From the NCBI GenBank assembly GCA_016184315.1, contig JACPCU010000007.1:1-64000 (forward strand): a stretch of 64,000 nucleotides of DNA, in the 5' to 3' direction. Made by a program: the position numbers and the translations under genes. The notes under the pieces were generated by a model, which saw nothing but the letters and a program-made list of their open reading frames with translations, ran no database searches and was not told the origin of the DNA. Below are positions 54,608 through 63,284 of the stretch, piece after piece; within the stretch, counting starts at the first letter, position 1, and the number at the start of each line of letters is the position of its first letter. This DNA is from Nitrososphaerota archaeon (GTDB lineage Archaea > Thermoproteota > Nitrososphaeria > Nitrososphaerales > JACQRY01).

Positions 54608-55828
54608 ATGTCATCAGACCTTTCTGATAGACGTTTCTGGCTCGCAAAAGAAGATGAGATCAAGCGGGCAGAAACTACCGACATATACTTCGTCAACACT
54701 GCTCAAGTCCTCGCAGCGAAAGGTCATGATCCTGAAGTAGTGATGGAGATCTATGCTCGCGGTGTACCCTACCCAGATCCGTGGGGAATCGTCACGGGAA
54801 TATATGAAGTCGCCAAGCTCCTTGAGGGGTTGCCCATATCAGTAAGCGCTATGGAAGAAGGAGAAGCGTTTCTTACGGCTCCAGGCTCAGCCATATACGA
54901 GCCTATCCTCCAGATAGAGGGACCTTACAAGGCCTTTGCACCATATGAGAATCCTGTCTTGGGCTTACTTTGCAGCTCTACATCTGTTTCCACCAAAGCT
55001 GCTCGCGTAAAAGCTGTTGCAGGTGATAAAACGGTCTTCAGCTTCGGCACCAGAAGGACGCATCCTGCTTTGGCTCCCCTTATTGAAAGGGCAGCCTACA
55101 TTGGTGGCTTCGAGAATGTTTCTAATGTTCTAGGTGCTAAGCTGATGGGTAAGAAGCCGGTGGGGACAATGCCCCACGCTTTGATCCAGTGCATAGGTGA
55201 ACCAGTGGAAGCTTGGAGGGCGTTTGACGAAGTTATGCCTAGAGACCTTCTTCGCATAGCCTTGGTGGACACGTTTTATGATGAAAAGACGGAGGCAATT
55301 ATGGCTTGGGAGGCTCTCGGCTCTAAGCTTGACGGCGTTAGACTTGATACGCCTAGTTCTAGGAGGGGAGACTTCAAAAAGATCGTTGAGGAGGTGAGGT
55401 GGGAGCTGAATATTCGTGGAGGTAACAAGGTGAAGATCTTTGTCTCGGGCGGTATGGATGAAAACGATGTGGCTAATCTCGCGCCTCTTGCAGATGGATT
55501 TGGCGTGGGGACTAGTGTGAGCTGGCCTCCGGTCATTGATTTCAGTGCCAAGATTGTTGAGGTTAAGGCTGGTGGCAAGACTCTGTATAGGGCCAAGAGA
55601 GGTGATATTGGTGGAATGAAATCTGTTTATAGAAATGAAAAGAAGTTTGAGGACATCCTCCTCTTGGCAAAAGACTCAGCGCCCCAAGGAGCTAAGCCTC
55701 TGCTTGCTCCTTTGATAAGCAACGGCAAGATAGTTAGGACGTTCAGGTCGATTGATGATATTAGACGCAGTGTTTTGTCAAAAGTTAAACGGCTTCGCAG
55801 TCTTGCTCCTAGGTTGGTTGCCAGGTAG
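54608..55828 (+). CDS. pncB: Nicotinate phosphoribosyltransferase
   Basis: 406 residues: ETTDIYFVNTAQVLAAKG, AYENPVLGLLCSST-like segment (APYENPVLGLLCSS), FGTRRTHPALAPLIERAAYI, GGFENVSNVLGA, GTMPHALI, VRLDTPSSRRGDF and FVSGGMDENDV. It makes NaMN from nicotinate and PRPP in NAD salvage. This archaeal form is the short type. Confidence 0.94.
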   Translation: MSSDLSDRRFWLAKEDEIKRAETTDIYFVNTAQVLAAKGHDPEVVMEIYARGVPYPDPWGIVTGIYEVAKLLEGLPISVSAMEEGEAFLTAPGSAIYEPILQIEGPYKAFAPYENPVLGLLCSSTSVSTKAARVKAVAGDKTVFSFGTRRTHPALAPLIERAAYIGGFENVSNVLGAKLMGKKPVGTMPHALIQCIGEPVEAWRAFDEVMPRDLLRIALVDTFYDEKTEAIMAWEALGSKLDGVRLDTPSSRRGDFKKIVEEVRWELNIRGGNKVKIFVSGGMDENDVANLAPLADGFGVGTSVSWPPVIDFSAKIVEVKAGGKTLYRAKRGDIGGMKSVYRNEKKFEDILLLAKDSAPQGAKPLLAPLISNGKIVRTFRSIDDIRRSVLSKVKRLRSLAPRLVAR

Positions 55829-55890
55829 ACTAATGATGAATTTGGAGACCCTGATCATAGCTCTGTGTGCTAGAAAGGGCGCTTTTTTGC

Positions 55891-55910
55891 GTAGATACCA
55901 TGGTGTCTAC
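55891..55910. promoter_or_regulatory. Palindromic operator-like site 3
   Basis: GTAGATACCATGGTGTCTAC is an inverted repeat with one mismatch, ending 10 nt before ATG 55920. It would overlap the transcription start, a typical place for a repressor. Confidence 0.6.
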
Positions 55911-55919
55911 GATTAATCT

Positions 55920-56366
55920 ATGGCTGTCTTGGGTGTTGAAGTTCTGATGCGGGTTAAGTTTACCGAAGAAAAAATTATGTCAGCGCAAGACGCATTGGAA
56001 GTTATTTTCCCTAACCGTAAGACGCAGCTTGCTGCACACATCTTTGTTGAGTGGTTGAAGATGCAGGGAGGCTACGCTAGTAAGAACGCGGTGAGCCGAT
56101 TTGCGGACGGGTTGCAGAAGGGCGATTTCATGAGCAATAAAACACCGTTCAAATACAGCAGGCGTAACTTCTACATGACTGTGTTAAGGACTCTTGTAGA
56201 AATGGGGTTCATAAGCAGGAATGTGCCTGTCTATGTTGAGAAAAGCGGCAAGACCCTCTATGTTTATTCTAGGAATCTTTTCGATATTCCGTTGAAGCCG
56301 CCCTCGGTTGGGTTCTGGAGACTATCCTACTATGTATGCCGCAAGTGGAATGAGCTATTCAAGTAA
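55920..56366 (+). CDS. Helical protein, possibly winged-helix
   Basis: 148 residues. A helical half (QDALEVIFPNRKTQLAAHIF, WLKMQGGYASKNAVSRFADG) is followed by NFYMTVLRTLVEMGFISRNV and a beta-turn YVEKSGKTLYVYS, which looks like a winged helix. No family recognised. The palindrome at its start suggests autoregulation or control by a common regulator. Confidence 0.62.
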   Translation: MAVLGVEVLMRVKFTEEKIMSAQDALEVIFPNRKTQLAAHIFVEWLKMQGGYASKNAVSRFADGLQKGDFMSNKTPFKYSRRNFYMTVLRTLVEMGFISRNVPVYVEKSGKTLYVYSRNLFDIPLKPPSVGFWRLSYYVCRKWNELFK

Positions 56367-56373
56367 TCTTGTA

Positions 56374-56625
56374 TCAGGATGTTGGTAGAGGTTTTCCTAA
56401 GCAGTGAACTTCGCCTCTGACTCTTCTTTGGAAGTTAGGGCAGACAAAGCACTCTAAGAAGGGTCTCTGCTTGTTCAGAACGGGGCAGTCTATGGCTTCT
56501 TTCTTCATTCTTGCCACCATTTTGGCGCTCAAGGCTCCTTTGAGCTGTTGTTGGATCTCTTTGGAGGTCTTTGCCGCCTTCTCTACCTCGAAGATCTTGA
56601 CTAGATACTTGTAGTCCTGTGACAT
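56374..56625 (-). CDS. Small Cys-containing protein
   Basis: 83 residues. A helical N-terminus with coiled-coil character, then four Cys: DCPVLNK…LECFVCPNFQRR…VHCLGKP. The pattern could bind zinc or an Fe-S cluster. No family recognised. ATG 56625. Confidence 0.6.
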   Translation of the reverse strand: MSQDYKYLVKIFEVEKAAKTSKEIQQQLKGALSAKMVARMKKEAIDCPVLNKQRPFLECFVCPNFQRRVRGEVHCLGKPLPTS

Positions 56626-56970
56626 GTGTTGGAGACACCTGTTTATCTTAATAATAGGAGGGTGCTAAAATCTGTTGACCTTGGCGTCTGATAACTTTAT
56701 TGTTAGAATGAATTTTCAAGGGTACTATGTAAACATAGATTTGCTGCTGTGCAGCGATTAGACTCCCGTTCGCAAAAGTCGAAATCAATATTCCGAATAT
56801 CTGGTTTGAGACAAACTGTTCATCTTCAAATATGAATTTCAAGTTCCTATGTGAGATTCAGCTCAGAATGCGGCGCGGAGCTATTTTGATACGTAGCTAC
56901 GAAGGCTCAATGCTTGAATGAATGAAACATAAATGAATAGCCTAGCAGTAATGCTCAGTGGCGAAGAGTC
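56626..56970. other. AT-rich gene-free region
   Basis: No RNA gene or convincing CDS was seen. ACATAAATGAATAG (about 56929) may hold the promoter of the next gene. Confidence 0.35.
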
Positions 56971-57795
56971 ATGTATGCGATGGTTAACGGCATCAGAATA
57001 TACTACGAGATCCAGGGCAAGGGGGTGCCAATTGTTCTGATCAGTGGAACAGGGTTTCACTCGCAGGTTTGGTGTCCCTTTCAGGTGCCTTTCTTCTCTA
57101 AGCATTTCATGGTGCTGATTTCTGATCACAGGGGGACGGGCTACTCAGATAAGCCTGATCAACCCTATTCTACAAAGATTTTTGCTGAAGACATTGTAGC
57201 GTTGATGGATTATCTGAATCTGCCTGCAGCCCATGTCTTAGGTCACTCGATGGGTGGTAGAGTGGCTCAATGGATCGCGTTGGAGCACCCTGATAGGGTC
57301 AGAAGCCTAGTGTTGGCGTCAAGCGGCTCAGGCAACTACTCGAACAGATCGGATTTTGTTAGAGGCGTGTCCTACGATGTTGCTTTGGAGCTCGCTGAGA
57401 AGGGGCTTGAAAGATATTTGCGGGATCATGTTGAAAGCGAATTCTTCTTTACACCAGAATTCTCTAGGAAAGATTCTCAGCGCTACAGGGAAGCTGTTGA
57501 CATTCATTTAGTGAATATGCCTCCTCTTAAGGCGTATCTGAGGCATGTAGTAGCTCGGCAGATGCATGAAACCACCACTAGACTGGGAGAGATCAAGACG
57601 CCTACTCTAGTAATGATTGGTGAAGGTGACACACATGCTGGAGGCACTGGAAGCCACATGCAGGCCGCAAAGGTGCTAGCTGGTAGGATACGTAATGCTC
57701 AGTTCGCGGTAGTGAAAGGGGCAAACCATGGTATCTTCTGGGAGAACCCTGAAGAGGGTAACAAGATCGTATTAGCCTTCCTCAAGGTCCATTGA
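56971..57795 (+). CDS. Alpha/beta hydrolase
   Basis: 274 residues. Oxyanion/nucleophile regions: VPIVLISGTGFHSQVW, ISDHRGTGYSDKP, nucleophile elbow GHSMGGR, acid region LVMIGEGDTHAGG and His in VKGANHGIFWENPEE. Substrate unknown. ATG 56980 (MVNGIRIYYE) is an equally good start. Confidence 0.88.
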   Translation: MYAMVNGIRIYYEIQGKGVPIVLISGTGFHSQVWCPFQVPFFSKHFMVLISDHRGTGYSDKPDQPYSTKIFAEDIVALMDYLNLPAAHVLGHSMGGRVAQWIALEHPDRVRSLVLASSGSGNYSNRSDFVRGVSYDVALELAEKGLERYLRDHVESEFFFTPEFSRKDSQRYREAVDIHLVNMPPLKAYLRHVVARQMHETTTRLGEIKTPTLVMIGEGDTHAGGTGSHMQAAKVLAGRIRNAQFAVVKGANHGIFWENPEEGNKIVLAFLKVH

Positions 57796-57878
57796 GATTC
57801 CAACAATACACTACGCCTAATCAAGTAATCCACTCGGCACGCGAGAATATCCTGACTAACGCCGTCTGCTTAGTTGGC

Positions 57879-58871
57879 TTAGGTGGACACCTTCAGACTG
57901 CTCTTAACTGGCAGAATACCTGGAAGCTCCCACTCTTCCCACATTTCGTCCACCATTGATTGAACAAAGTCGGTTTCAGCATTTGTGAAGTGGGCGAATC
58001 TTCCTTGGTTCAACAGATACTCTTTGACAGGGATGCGGTTCTTTCGGGCGTCATAGTTGTAAGTCACAACTCCATTGGCAATCTCGTAGAGGGGGAAGAT
58101 CCCAGATTTGATTGCCAGCTCGCCCACTTCATGTGAGTATCGTGGATGATAGTCCCATCCTTTGGGGCAAGGATCTAGGCTATGAATAAAAGTCGGTCCT
58201 CCCGTTTCAAGGGCCTTGGTTACTTTGTTCATAAAGTCAAGTGGTGGAAATGTTGCGCAGGCGGTGGCTACATACTTGACGGTCGGATGACCTACTGCCA
58301 ACATTGCGGCGACATTCTTCTTCCACCGTTTCTGCATAACCCTGTGTTTTGTTCCCGTTGGAGTGAAAGTAGTCTGGGCGCCCCATGTTGTTAGACCTGT
58401 AGCTTGGATATCGGTGTTGGCTGCTGACTCATTGTCGTACAGTATGATCAAGAGATCATAGTCAGTTTGAAGAGCACCTGAAATTCCTGAGAGCCCCATA
58501 TCGCCGCCCCCGATGTCTCCGCAAAATGAGATCACATTGATCTTCTCATTTGTAATCTTACCCTTGCGCATCATCGCCCGCAAACCTGCAGCCATGCCGA
58601 CTGCCGAAGACCCTCCTGCGCCGAGCTGAGTATGCATCCAAGGAACCACCCAAGGAGTAGTCATGTAGCTGGTATTTGCCACATACATGCATCCTGTTGA
58701 CCCTGTAGCCACGGTTCGCGGTCCCGCGGCTTTGACGAATTGACGCATTACTAGTGCGGATTCACATCCCTGGCAGGTTCGGTGGCCTGAAGTGTAAAGC
58801 TCCTCACCAGGAACATCGTGTACTCCTTTGAACAGCTTCTTCTTGATCTGCTCTTCCGGAATGAATGACAT
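57879..58871 (-). CDS. 2-oxoacid:ferredoxin oxidoreductase beta subunit (oxalate type proposed)
   Basis: 330 residues. TPP site: CGDIGGGDMGLSG (117-129) and DNESAANTDIQ (146-156). Four Cys for the proximal [4Fe-4S] cluster: C33, C36, C61, C235. The Asn of ANTDIQ (152) matches the TPP-contacting Asn of PFOR. The TPP subunit of a heterotrimeric enzyme with the two genes upstream; it starts 1 nt after the alpha stop. Confidence 0.93.
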   Translation of the reverse strand: MSFIPEEQIKKKLFKGVHDVPGEELYTSGHRTCQGCESALVMRQFVKAAGPRTVATGSTGCMYVANTSYMTTPWVVPWMHTQLGAGGSSAVGMAAGLRAMMRKGKITNEKINVISFCGDIGGGDMGLSGISGALQTDYDLLIILYDNESAANTDIQATGLTTWGAQTTFTPTGTKHRVMQKRWKKNVAAMLAVGHPTVKYVATACATFPPLDFMNKVTKALETGGPTFIHSLDPCPKGWDYHPRYSHEVGELAIKSGIFPLYEIANGVVTYNYDARKNRIPVKEYLLNQGRFAHFTNAETDFVQSMVDEMWEEWELPGILPVKSSLKVST

Positions 58872-60092
58872 TTATTCTCGCACCCCCACCCATGTAACTC
58901 TTGCATCTGAAGGTTCCTTCGTTGCTCTAAGACTTTGTTCATACATCATGACAGCATCGTCAATGGAGATCTCTCTCCCTCCCAGTCCCGCTATGAAGTT
59001 CACGACCCTAGGATGCTCCTCCAAAGGATATAGACAGCTCCGCACCTCGTTGAAGACTACTCCCCCCAAATCAGGGGATCCATATGACAAATCCCTGTCA
59101 ACAACCCCAATGCCCTTGAATCTCGACAAGCAAGACCGCAGCTCCTCGGTGGGGAAAGGCCTGAACCATCGTAACCTGACGAATCCCACCTTCTTACCCT
59201 TTTCTCGCAGCCTTCTAACCGCCGATTTGGCCGGCATGGAGATGGTTCCTAAGCCCAAGAGGACTGCTTCAGCATCCTCGGTCATGTACTCTTCGAAGAA
59301 GGGTTGCTCATAGTTGGTTTTGAAAACCTCGTTGAACTCCTTGTAGGCCTGATAGATAATGCCTTTAGCTCTCTTAGTCGCTTCAAAATTCTGCCTCCGT
59401 ATCTCCATCAGCCAGTCTTCATTTACCTGTGGAGCTATGGAGATAGGGTTGTCCGGATGAAGCCTTCGACTACCCAAGTTATAGGGAGGTAAAAAACGCT
59501 TAGCCGCTTGAACAGTAGGAACCTTCACCATGTGTTGTGAGTGAGTCAGAAACGCCCCGTCAAGGGCAACAGCGCAGGGCATAGCTACCTTCGGGTCCTC
59601 GGCTACTCGATAAGCTATCAGAGTGGTGTCAAGGGCTTCCTGGGCTGTGGCAGCCCAGACCAGAAGCCAACCCAAATCCCTAACCGACAGAGCATCATTA
59701 TGCTCAACACCGAATGCCCCAGGATCGTCAAGGGCTCTGTTCCCAACCATGGCAACTACTGGAAGACGGTCGGTAGCTGTAACAACTATTGCTTCGAAAC
59801 CATACATCCATCCCGTCCCGCTGCTACCTGCGAACGCTCGTGCACCGACAGAAGCAGCGTGTTTGACGATCTCAAACTGTGAATGCTCACTATCTGCGAC
59901 GATGTATTCTGCGTCGAACTTACCGTCTGCAATAAGCTTGGAGATGTAGTCCATGACCTCGGTGTAAGGCCTTATCGGGTAAGCTGCTATCACATCCACA
60001 TCAGCAAGCCTAACTGCATGCGACACAGCTTGGCAGCCCGTCAACAGCTCTTCCTTCTCGTAGACAGATTCGAGAACTGCTTCTTTCGCCAT
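58872..60092 (-). CDS. 2-oxoacid:ferredoxin oxidoreductase alpha subunit (oxalate type proposed)
   Basis: 406 residues of the PorA family. Pyruvate enzymes read AYPITP; this one reads AYPIRP, with Arg41. Further on GNRALDDPGAFG gives R119, D122 and F127. With a constant offset of 10 these match R31, R109, D112 and F117, the active-site set I recall for Moorella thermoacetica oxalate oxidoreductase. So oxalate (to 2 CO2 plus reduced ferredoxin) is the likely substrate. TAATG overlap with the upstream gene. The remaining doubt is substrate, not family. Confidence 0.9.
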   Translation of the reverse strand: MAKEAVLESVYEKEELLTGCQAVSHAVRLADVDVIAAYPIRPYTEVMDYISKLIADGKFDAEYIVADSEHSQFEIVKHAASVGARAFAGSSGTGWMYGFEAIVVTATDRLPVVAMVGNRALDDPGAFGVEHNDALSVRDLGWLLVWAATAQEALDTTLIAYRVAEDPKVAMPCAVALDGAFLTHSQHMVKVPTVQAAKRFLPPYNLGSRRLHPDNPISIAPQVNEDWLMEIRRQNFEATKRAKGIIYQAYKEFNEVFKTNYEQPFFEEYMTEDAEAVLLGLGTISMPAKSAVRRLREKGKKVGFVRLRWFRPFPTEELRSCLSRFKGIGVVDRDLSYGSPDLGGVVFNEVRSCLYPLEEHPRVVNFIAGLGGREISIDDAVMMYEQSLRATKEPSDARVTWVGVRE

Positions 60093-61258
60093 TATTCTTT
60101 CACCTTTGGCGGAATCGGATTTTCAACAGTCTTCACCTCAAGACCTCTCCCAGTCACGACCTGATGTATGATCCGCTCTTGTCCCTTCTTCTCTTCAGCC
60201 CACTTAATGTAGCTCACAGGGTTTTCTTTGTAGGCCTTCCAAGGACTTGCGTCATTATCAAAGCGCAGTTCGTCCACCATGATGATGCATTCCTTGACAG
60301 GGCAGACTTCTGCGCATTTGCCACATCCTGTACAATACTCGTAGTGGACATCGTAGAGACCATCAGGCGTAGGATCAAAACACTCGTCAGGACATTCTAT
60401 CCAGCACAGTGTACATTTCACGCAGAGATCGAATCTGACCACAGGTCTCAGACTCTTGGTAGTTCCTCTCTTGAAATGCAGATTCCTCGACTGACCTCTT
60501 GGTCCAAGACTGAATCTTCTTTCGACGGCAGGCACTGCAATGCCTTCTTTAAACTCATGCCACTTGGGCAGTTCAGGGATCTGATGAGGCCAATCAATCC
60601 CTTCTTGAGGTGTTACTTCCTTGATGATGAGCGAGTTGTATGCATCTCTCACTGCTTGAACCCTGTTTGCTCCATATTTCTTTGCAACGTATTCCTCCAC
60701 TTGTTGGATGTGGATTATGTCAGGGTCTATGGCAGCTATCGCACCGAGGACTCTAACATCAGTCAAATCATCCTTGTAGACCCAAAGACCAGCAAAACTG
60801 GAGTCCCCCGGTAGAATCGCGATGTTATAGTTGAACGGCTGACGGGCGACGAATTTGAGGAGTTCTTCAGGCTTCTTCTTTGAAACCACTAGAAGAGTGC
60901 CGCCTTCCCTTACTTTTTCGTTTATCGGTCTGATTCCATGCCAGCCCCACGGTTCAACTCCTTTAACCATGGCGTCATCCAGCACGACAGAGACGTCGGC
61001 CTGACTGATGTCCATCTTAGCGCCACAAATTGCTTCCAGCTCTTCCTCTGAAACACTTGAGACGTATGCAAAATATTTGCAGGGTATGCCGTTTCGCTCC
61101 GGCGCGTCGCTGTATCGACCGTTGGAGAAACCTGTCTTCCCCCCTAAATGAGCTACGTAGACTATGTCGCCACCGATCCTCTTTGCAAGGTTCTTCTGGA
61201 ATATACCTCTGTAGTTGACCTCTATCCCCTTAATCAGAGGTTCCAAACTAGCAACCAT
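60092..61258 (-). CDS. Fused gamma-delta subunit of the 2-oxoacid oxidoreductase
   Basis: 388 residues. Gamma domain about 10-215 (GGDIVYVAHLGGKTGFSNGR, SQADVSVVLDDAMVKG); a linker; then a two-cluster ferredoxin: C279/282/285/289 and C309/312/315/319, each CxxCxxCxxxCP. Gamma and delta are separate genes in most archaeal pyruvate enzymes, while the oxalate enzyme has them fused. First gene of the operon; CTTTTTAAGCC (61278-61288) is a likely TATA element about 20-30 nt before the start. Confidence 0.93.
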   Translation of the reverse strand: MVASLEPLIKGIEVNYRGIFQKNLAKRIGGDIVYVAHLGGKTGFSNGRYSDAPERNGIPCKYFAYVSSVSEEELEAICGAKMDISQADVSVVLDDAMVKGVEPWGWHGIRPINEKVREGGTLLVVSKKKPEELLKFVARQPFNYNIAILPGDSSFAGLWVYKDDLTDVRVLGAIAAIDPDIIHIQQVEEYVAKKYGANRVQAVRDAYNSLIIKEVTPQEGIDWPHQIPELPKWHEFKEGIAVPAVERRFSLGPRGQSRNLHFKRGTTKSLRPVVRFDLCVKCTLCWIECPDECFDPTPDGLYDVHYEYCTGCGKCAEVCPVKECIIMVDELRFDNDASPWKAYKENPVSYIKWAEEKKGQERIIHQVVTGRGLEVKTVENPIPPKVKE

Positions 61259-61378
61259 GTTTTCAATGAAGTGCCATCTTTTTAAGCCTTTCGAACCATC
61301 CCTCCTAGAGTAAGGATAAACTTCATAATATTAGAACATAGTAAAATCTATAAGCCTGAATTCCTAACTTTGGCAACA
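61259..61378. promoter_or_regulatory. Divergent promoter region of the oxidoreductase operon and Lrp gene
   Basis: A minus-strand GGCTTAAAAAG box (61278-61288) precedes the gamma-delta gene. ATCTATAAGCC (about 61346-61356) precedes ATG 61379 by the distance expected for a leaderless transcript. A shared Lrp site is likely here. Confidence 0.5.
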
Positions 61379-61867
61379 ATGCCAAGAGTATTATCCTTAG
61401 CCAAGACCAAGTCGTCAGAACTACCGGACGAAGTGGACATCAGGATCCTGGACATCCTGAGGACTGATGGAAGAGCCACTTTAGCTAACGTGGGTAAACA
61501 GGTAGGTCTCTCGAAGCCGTCTGTGAAATATAGGGTGAATCGTCTCGCTAAGTTCGGCATCATCAAAGGTTTCTTCGCCTTGGTAGACTCACAAGCATAT
61601 GGAAGGGATCTATCGGTTATGCTTGATCTAACAGTCGAAGCGAAGCATATTGAAGAAATAGCTCAGAGGATCGCTGGGTTTGATGAGGTCACACGAACCT
61701 ATGAGTTATTTAACAGTCCTGAACTGCACGTTCATGCTCTCTTTTCCACTCAGAACGAGATGGAGAGATTCCTAAAAGAGAAACTCTACCCGGTTCCTTG
61801 GATCACAAGTATCAGAACTGGCATTATCATGAAGAGATACAAGTACGAGCCATCTCTGACTGTCTAA
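61379..61867 (+). CDS. Lrp/AsnC-family regulator
   Basis: About 162 residues. HTH at about 15-65 (VDIRILDILRTDGRATLANV, LSKPSVKYRVNRLAKFGIIK), then a RAM-like domain (LSVMLDLTVEAKHIEEIAQR, SPELHVHALFSTQNEME). ATG 61379 is chosen because of the leaderless promoter spacing. Divergent from the oxidoreductase operon and followed by the OxlT-like gene, so it probably controls both. Confidence 0.88.
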   Translation: MPRVLSLAKTKSSELPDEVDIRILDILRTDGRATLANVGKQVGLSKPSVKYRVNRLAKFGIIKGFFALVDSQAYGRDLSVMLDLTVEAKHIEEIAQRIAGFDEVTRTYELFNSPELHVHALFSTQNEMERFLKEKLYPVPWITSIRTGIIMKRYKYEPSLTV

Positions 61868-61977
61868 GAAGTTGGGAATCGGTCTGACCCATCTGCCCAT
61901 GGTGAAGCGAAACCGAAGGTTTTGAGGTTGATATGGGAAAAGTTGATAAATCATAATTTTTTGCGCCTAATCCCCAG

Positions 61978-63228
61978 ATGAAATCGATAGCAGGCATATA
62001 CGAAAGTAGGCAGAAGGGCGGCCGTCGTTGGGTGTTTATTGTCGCAGCAATAGCATGTATGATGCTCGGCAGTCTATATCAGTATTCTTGGGCACTTTTT
62101 GTTTTGCCGATCAACGAGGAATTTAGATGGGGATTCCCAGCGATTCAGCTAACTTTTACGATCTACACATGGGTGGCGACGTGGGTGCAGCCTCTTGCCG
62201 GCTTGGTGGCTGACAGATACGGTCCCAGGCGTCTGAATATGATTGCTGGTGTTGTCGCAGGTATTGGTTGGATAGCATCAGCCTTCGCAGATTCGCCTTT
62301 GATGCTTTATTTCTCATATGGTCTCGGAAGCCTTGGCGTGGGCGTTTTTTACGCAACTTCTGTAAATACAGCAATTAAGTGGTTTCCGGATAGGAGGGGG
62401 TTAGCAACAGGCTTGGTAACCTTTGGCTTTGGATCCGGTGCTGCGGTGTTCAACCTTGTCATTTCGAACCTGATTCAGACAAGTGGCTATCGTACAGCCT
62501 TCTTGAATATGGGGATCGTAATGGTGATAGTTCTATCTGCAGGGGCCCTAATCCTGAACTATCCTCATGCAGACTGGAAGCCTACGAACTGGGCTGTCCC
62601 CAAGTTGTCTAACACAAAATTCAAGGAGACTCGACATCAGTTTTCCACCGTAGAGATGGTTAAGACATGGCAATGGTGGGTGCTCTACGTGTCCTTCGTA
62701 TTCGTGTCAAGTCTCGGCCTGATGATTTCAGCTCAGATGACCACTATGGGAAGAGCGTTGAATATTCCGGTGGGATTAATCACATTGGCTCTTGTAACAT
62801 TCCCGCTCGCCAACGGCTCAGGTAGGATCATCGGAGGAGCAGTTTCAGATAAGATTGGGAGAGAGAGCACGATGACCATCTACTTTGTGGCCTTCGGTAC
62901 CCTCTCATTCTTCATGGTCGTCTTCGCAGGTAACCCAATTCTCTTCGTGGTGTTGGTAACTTTGATTGGCTTAATGTGGGGCCCCATCTTCACTTTCTAT
63001 CCGGCGGTGATAGGGGATTACTATGGCCGGAAGAATTCGACCACCAATTACGGGTTGACCTATACCGCTAAGGCGTGGGGAGGGCTCTTAGCTGGTTACG
63101 TGGCGTCGTTACTGGTGTTGGTCTTTGGAGGCTATTCAATGCCGATAGTGGTTTCAGGAGTAATCAGCCTTGTGTCTGCAGCCCTGATATTCCCGAGATT
63201 CATGAAGGCTCCTAAGAACCGCATCTAG
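61978..63228 (+). CDS. OxlT-like MFS carrier (oxalate/formate antiporter family)
   Basis: 416 residues, 12 helices. MFS loop GLVADRYGPRRLNM. R283 in NGSGRIIGGAVSDKIGRE and K365 in YGLTYTAKAWGG match Arg272 and Lys355 of Oxalobacter OxlT, the residues that bind oxalate, with nearly the same spacing (82 against 83). Substrates inferred: oxalate in, formate or another anion out. It sits just beyond the regulator of the proposed oxalate oxidoreductase. Confidence 0.9.
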   Translation: MKSIAGIYESRQKGGRRWVFIVAAIACMMLGSLYQYSWALFVLPINEEFRWGFPAIQLTFTIYTWVATWVQPLAGLVADRYGPRRLNMIAGVVAGIGWIASAFADSPLMLYFSYGLGSLGVGVFYATSVNTAIKWFPDRRGLATGLVTFGFGSGAAVFNLVISNLIQTSGYRTAFLNMGIVMVIVLSAGALILNYPHADWKPTNWAVPKLSNTKFKETRHQFSTVEMVKTWQWWVLYVSFVFVSSLGLMISAQMTTMGRALNIPVGLITLALVTFPLANGSGRIIGGAVSDKIGRESTMTIYFVAFGTLSFFMVVFAGNPILFVVLVTLIGLMWGPIFTFYPAVIGDYYGRKNSTTNYGLTYTAKAWGGLLAGYVASLLVLVFGGYSMPIVVSGVISLVSAALIFPRFMKAPKNRI

Positions 63229-63284
63229 CTCCAGATTCATGGAGCCAAAATCGCTATATTTTGTCCAAGCTACGCGAGTGTCCT

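Noticed and set aside
56648-56842. A 64-codon minus-strand frame in the AT-rich gap
   Set aside because: No promoter, no recognisable domain, and the composition fits non-coding AT-rich DNA.
61283-61300. GGTTCGAAAGGC on the minus strand, resembling a tRNA T-arm
   Set aside because: The stem does not pair, no acceptor or anticodon arm surrounds it, and it overlaps the promoter of the oxidoreductase operon.
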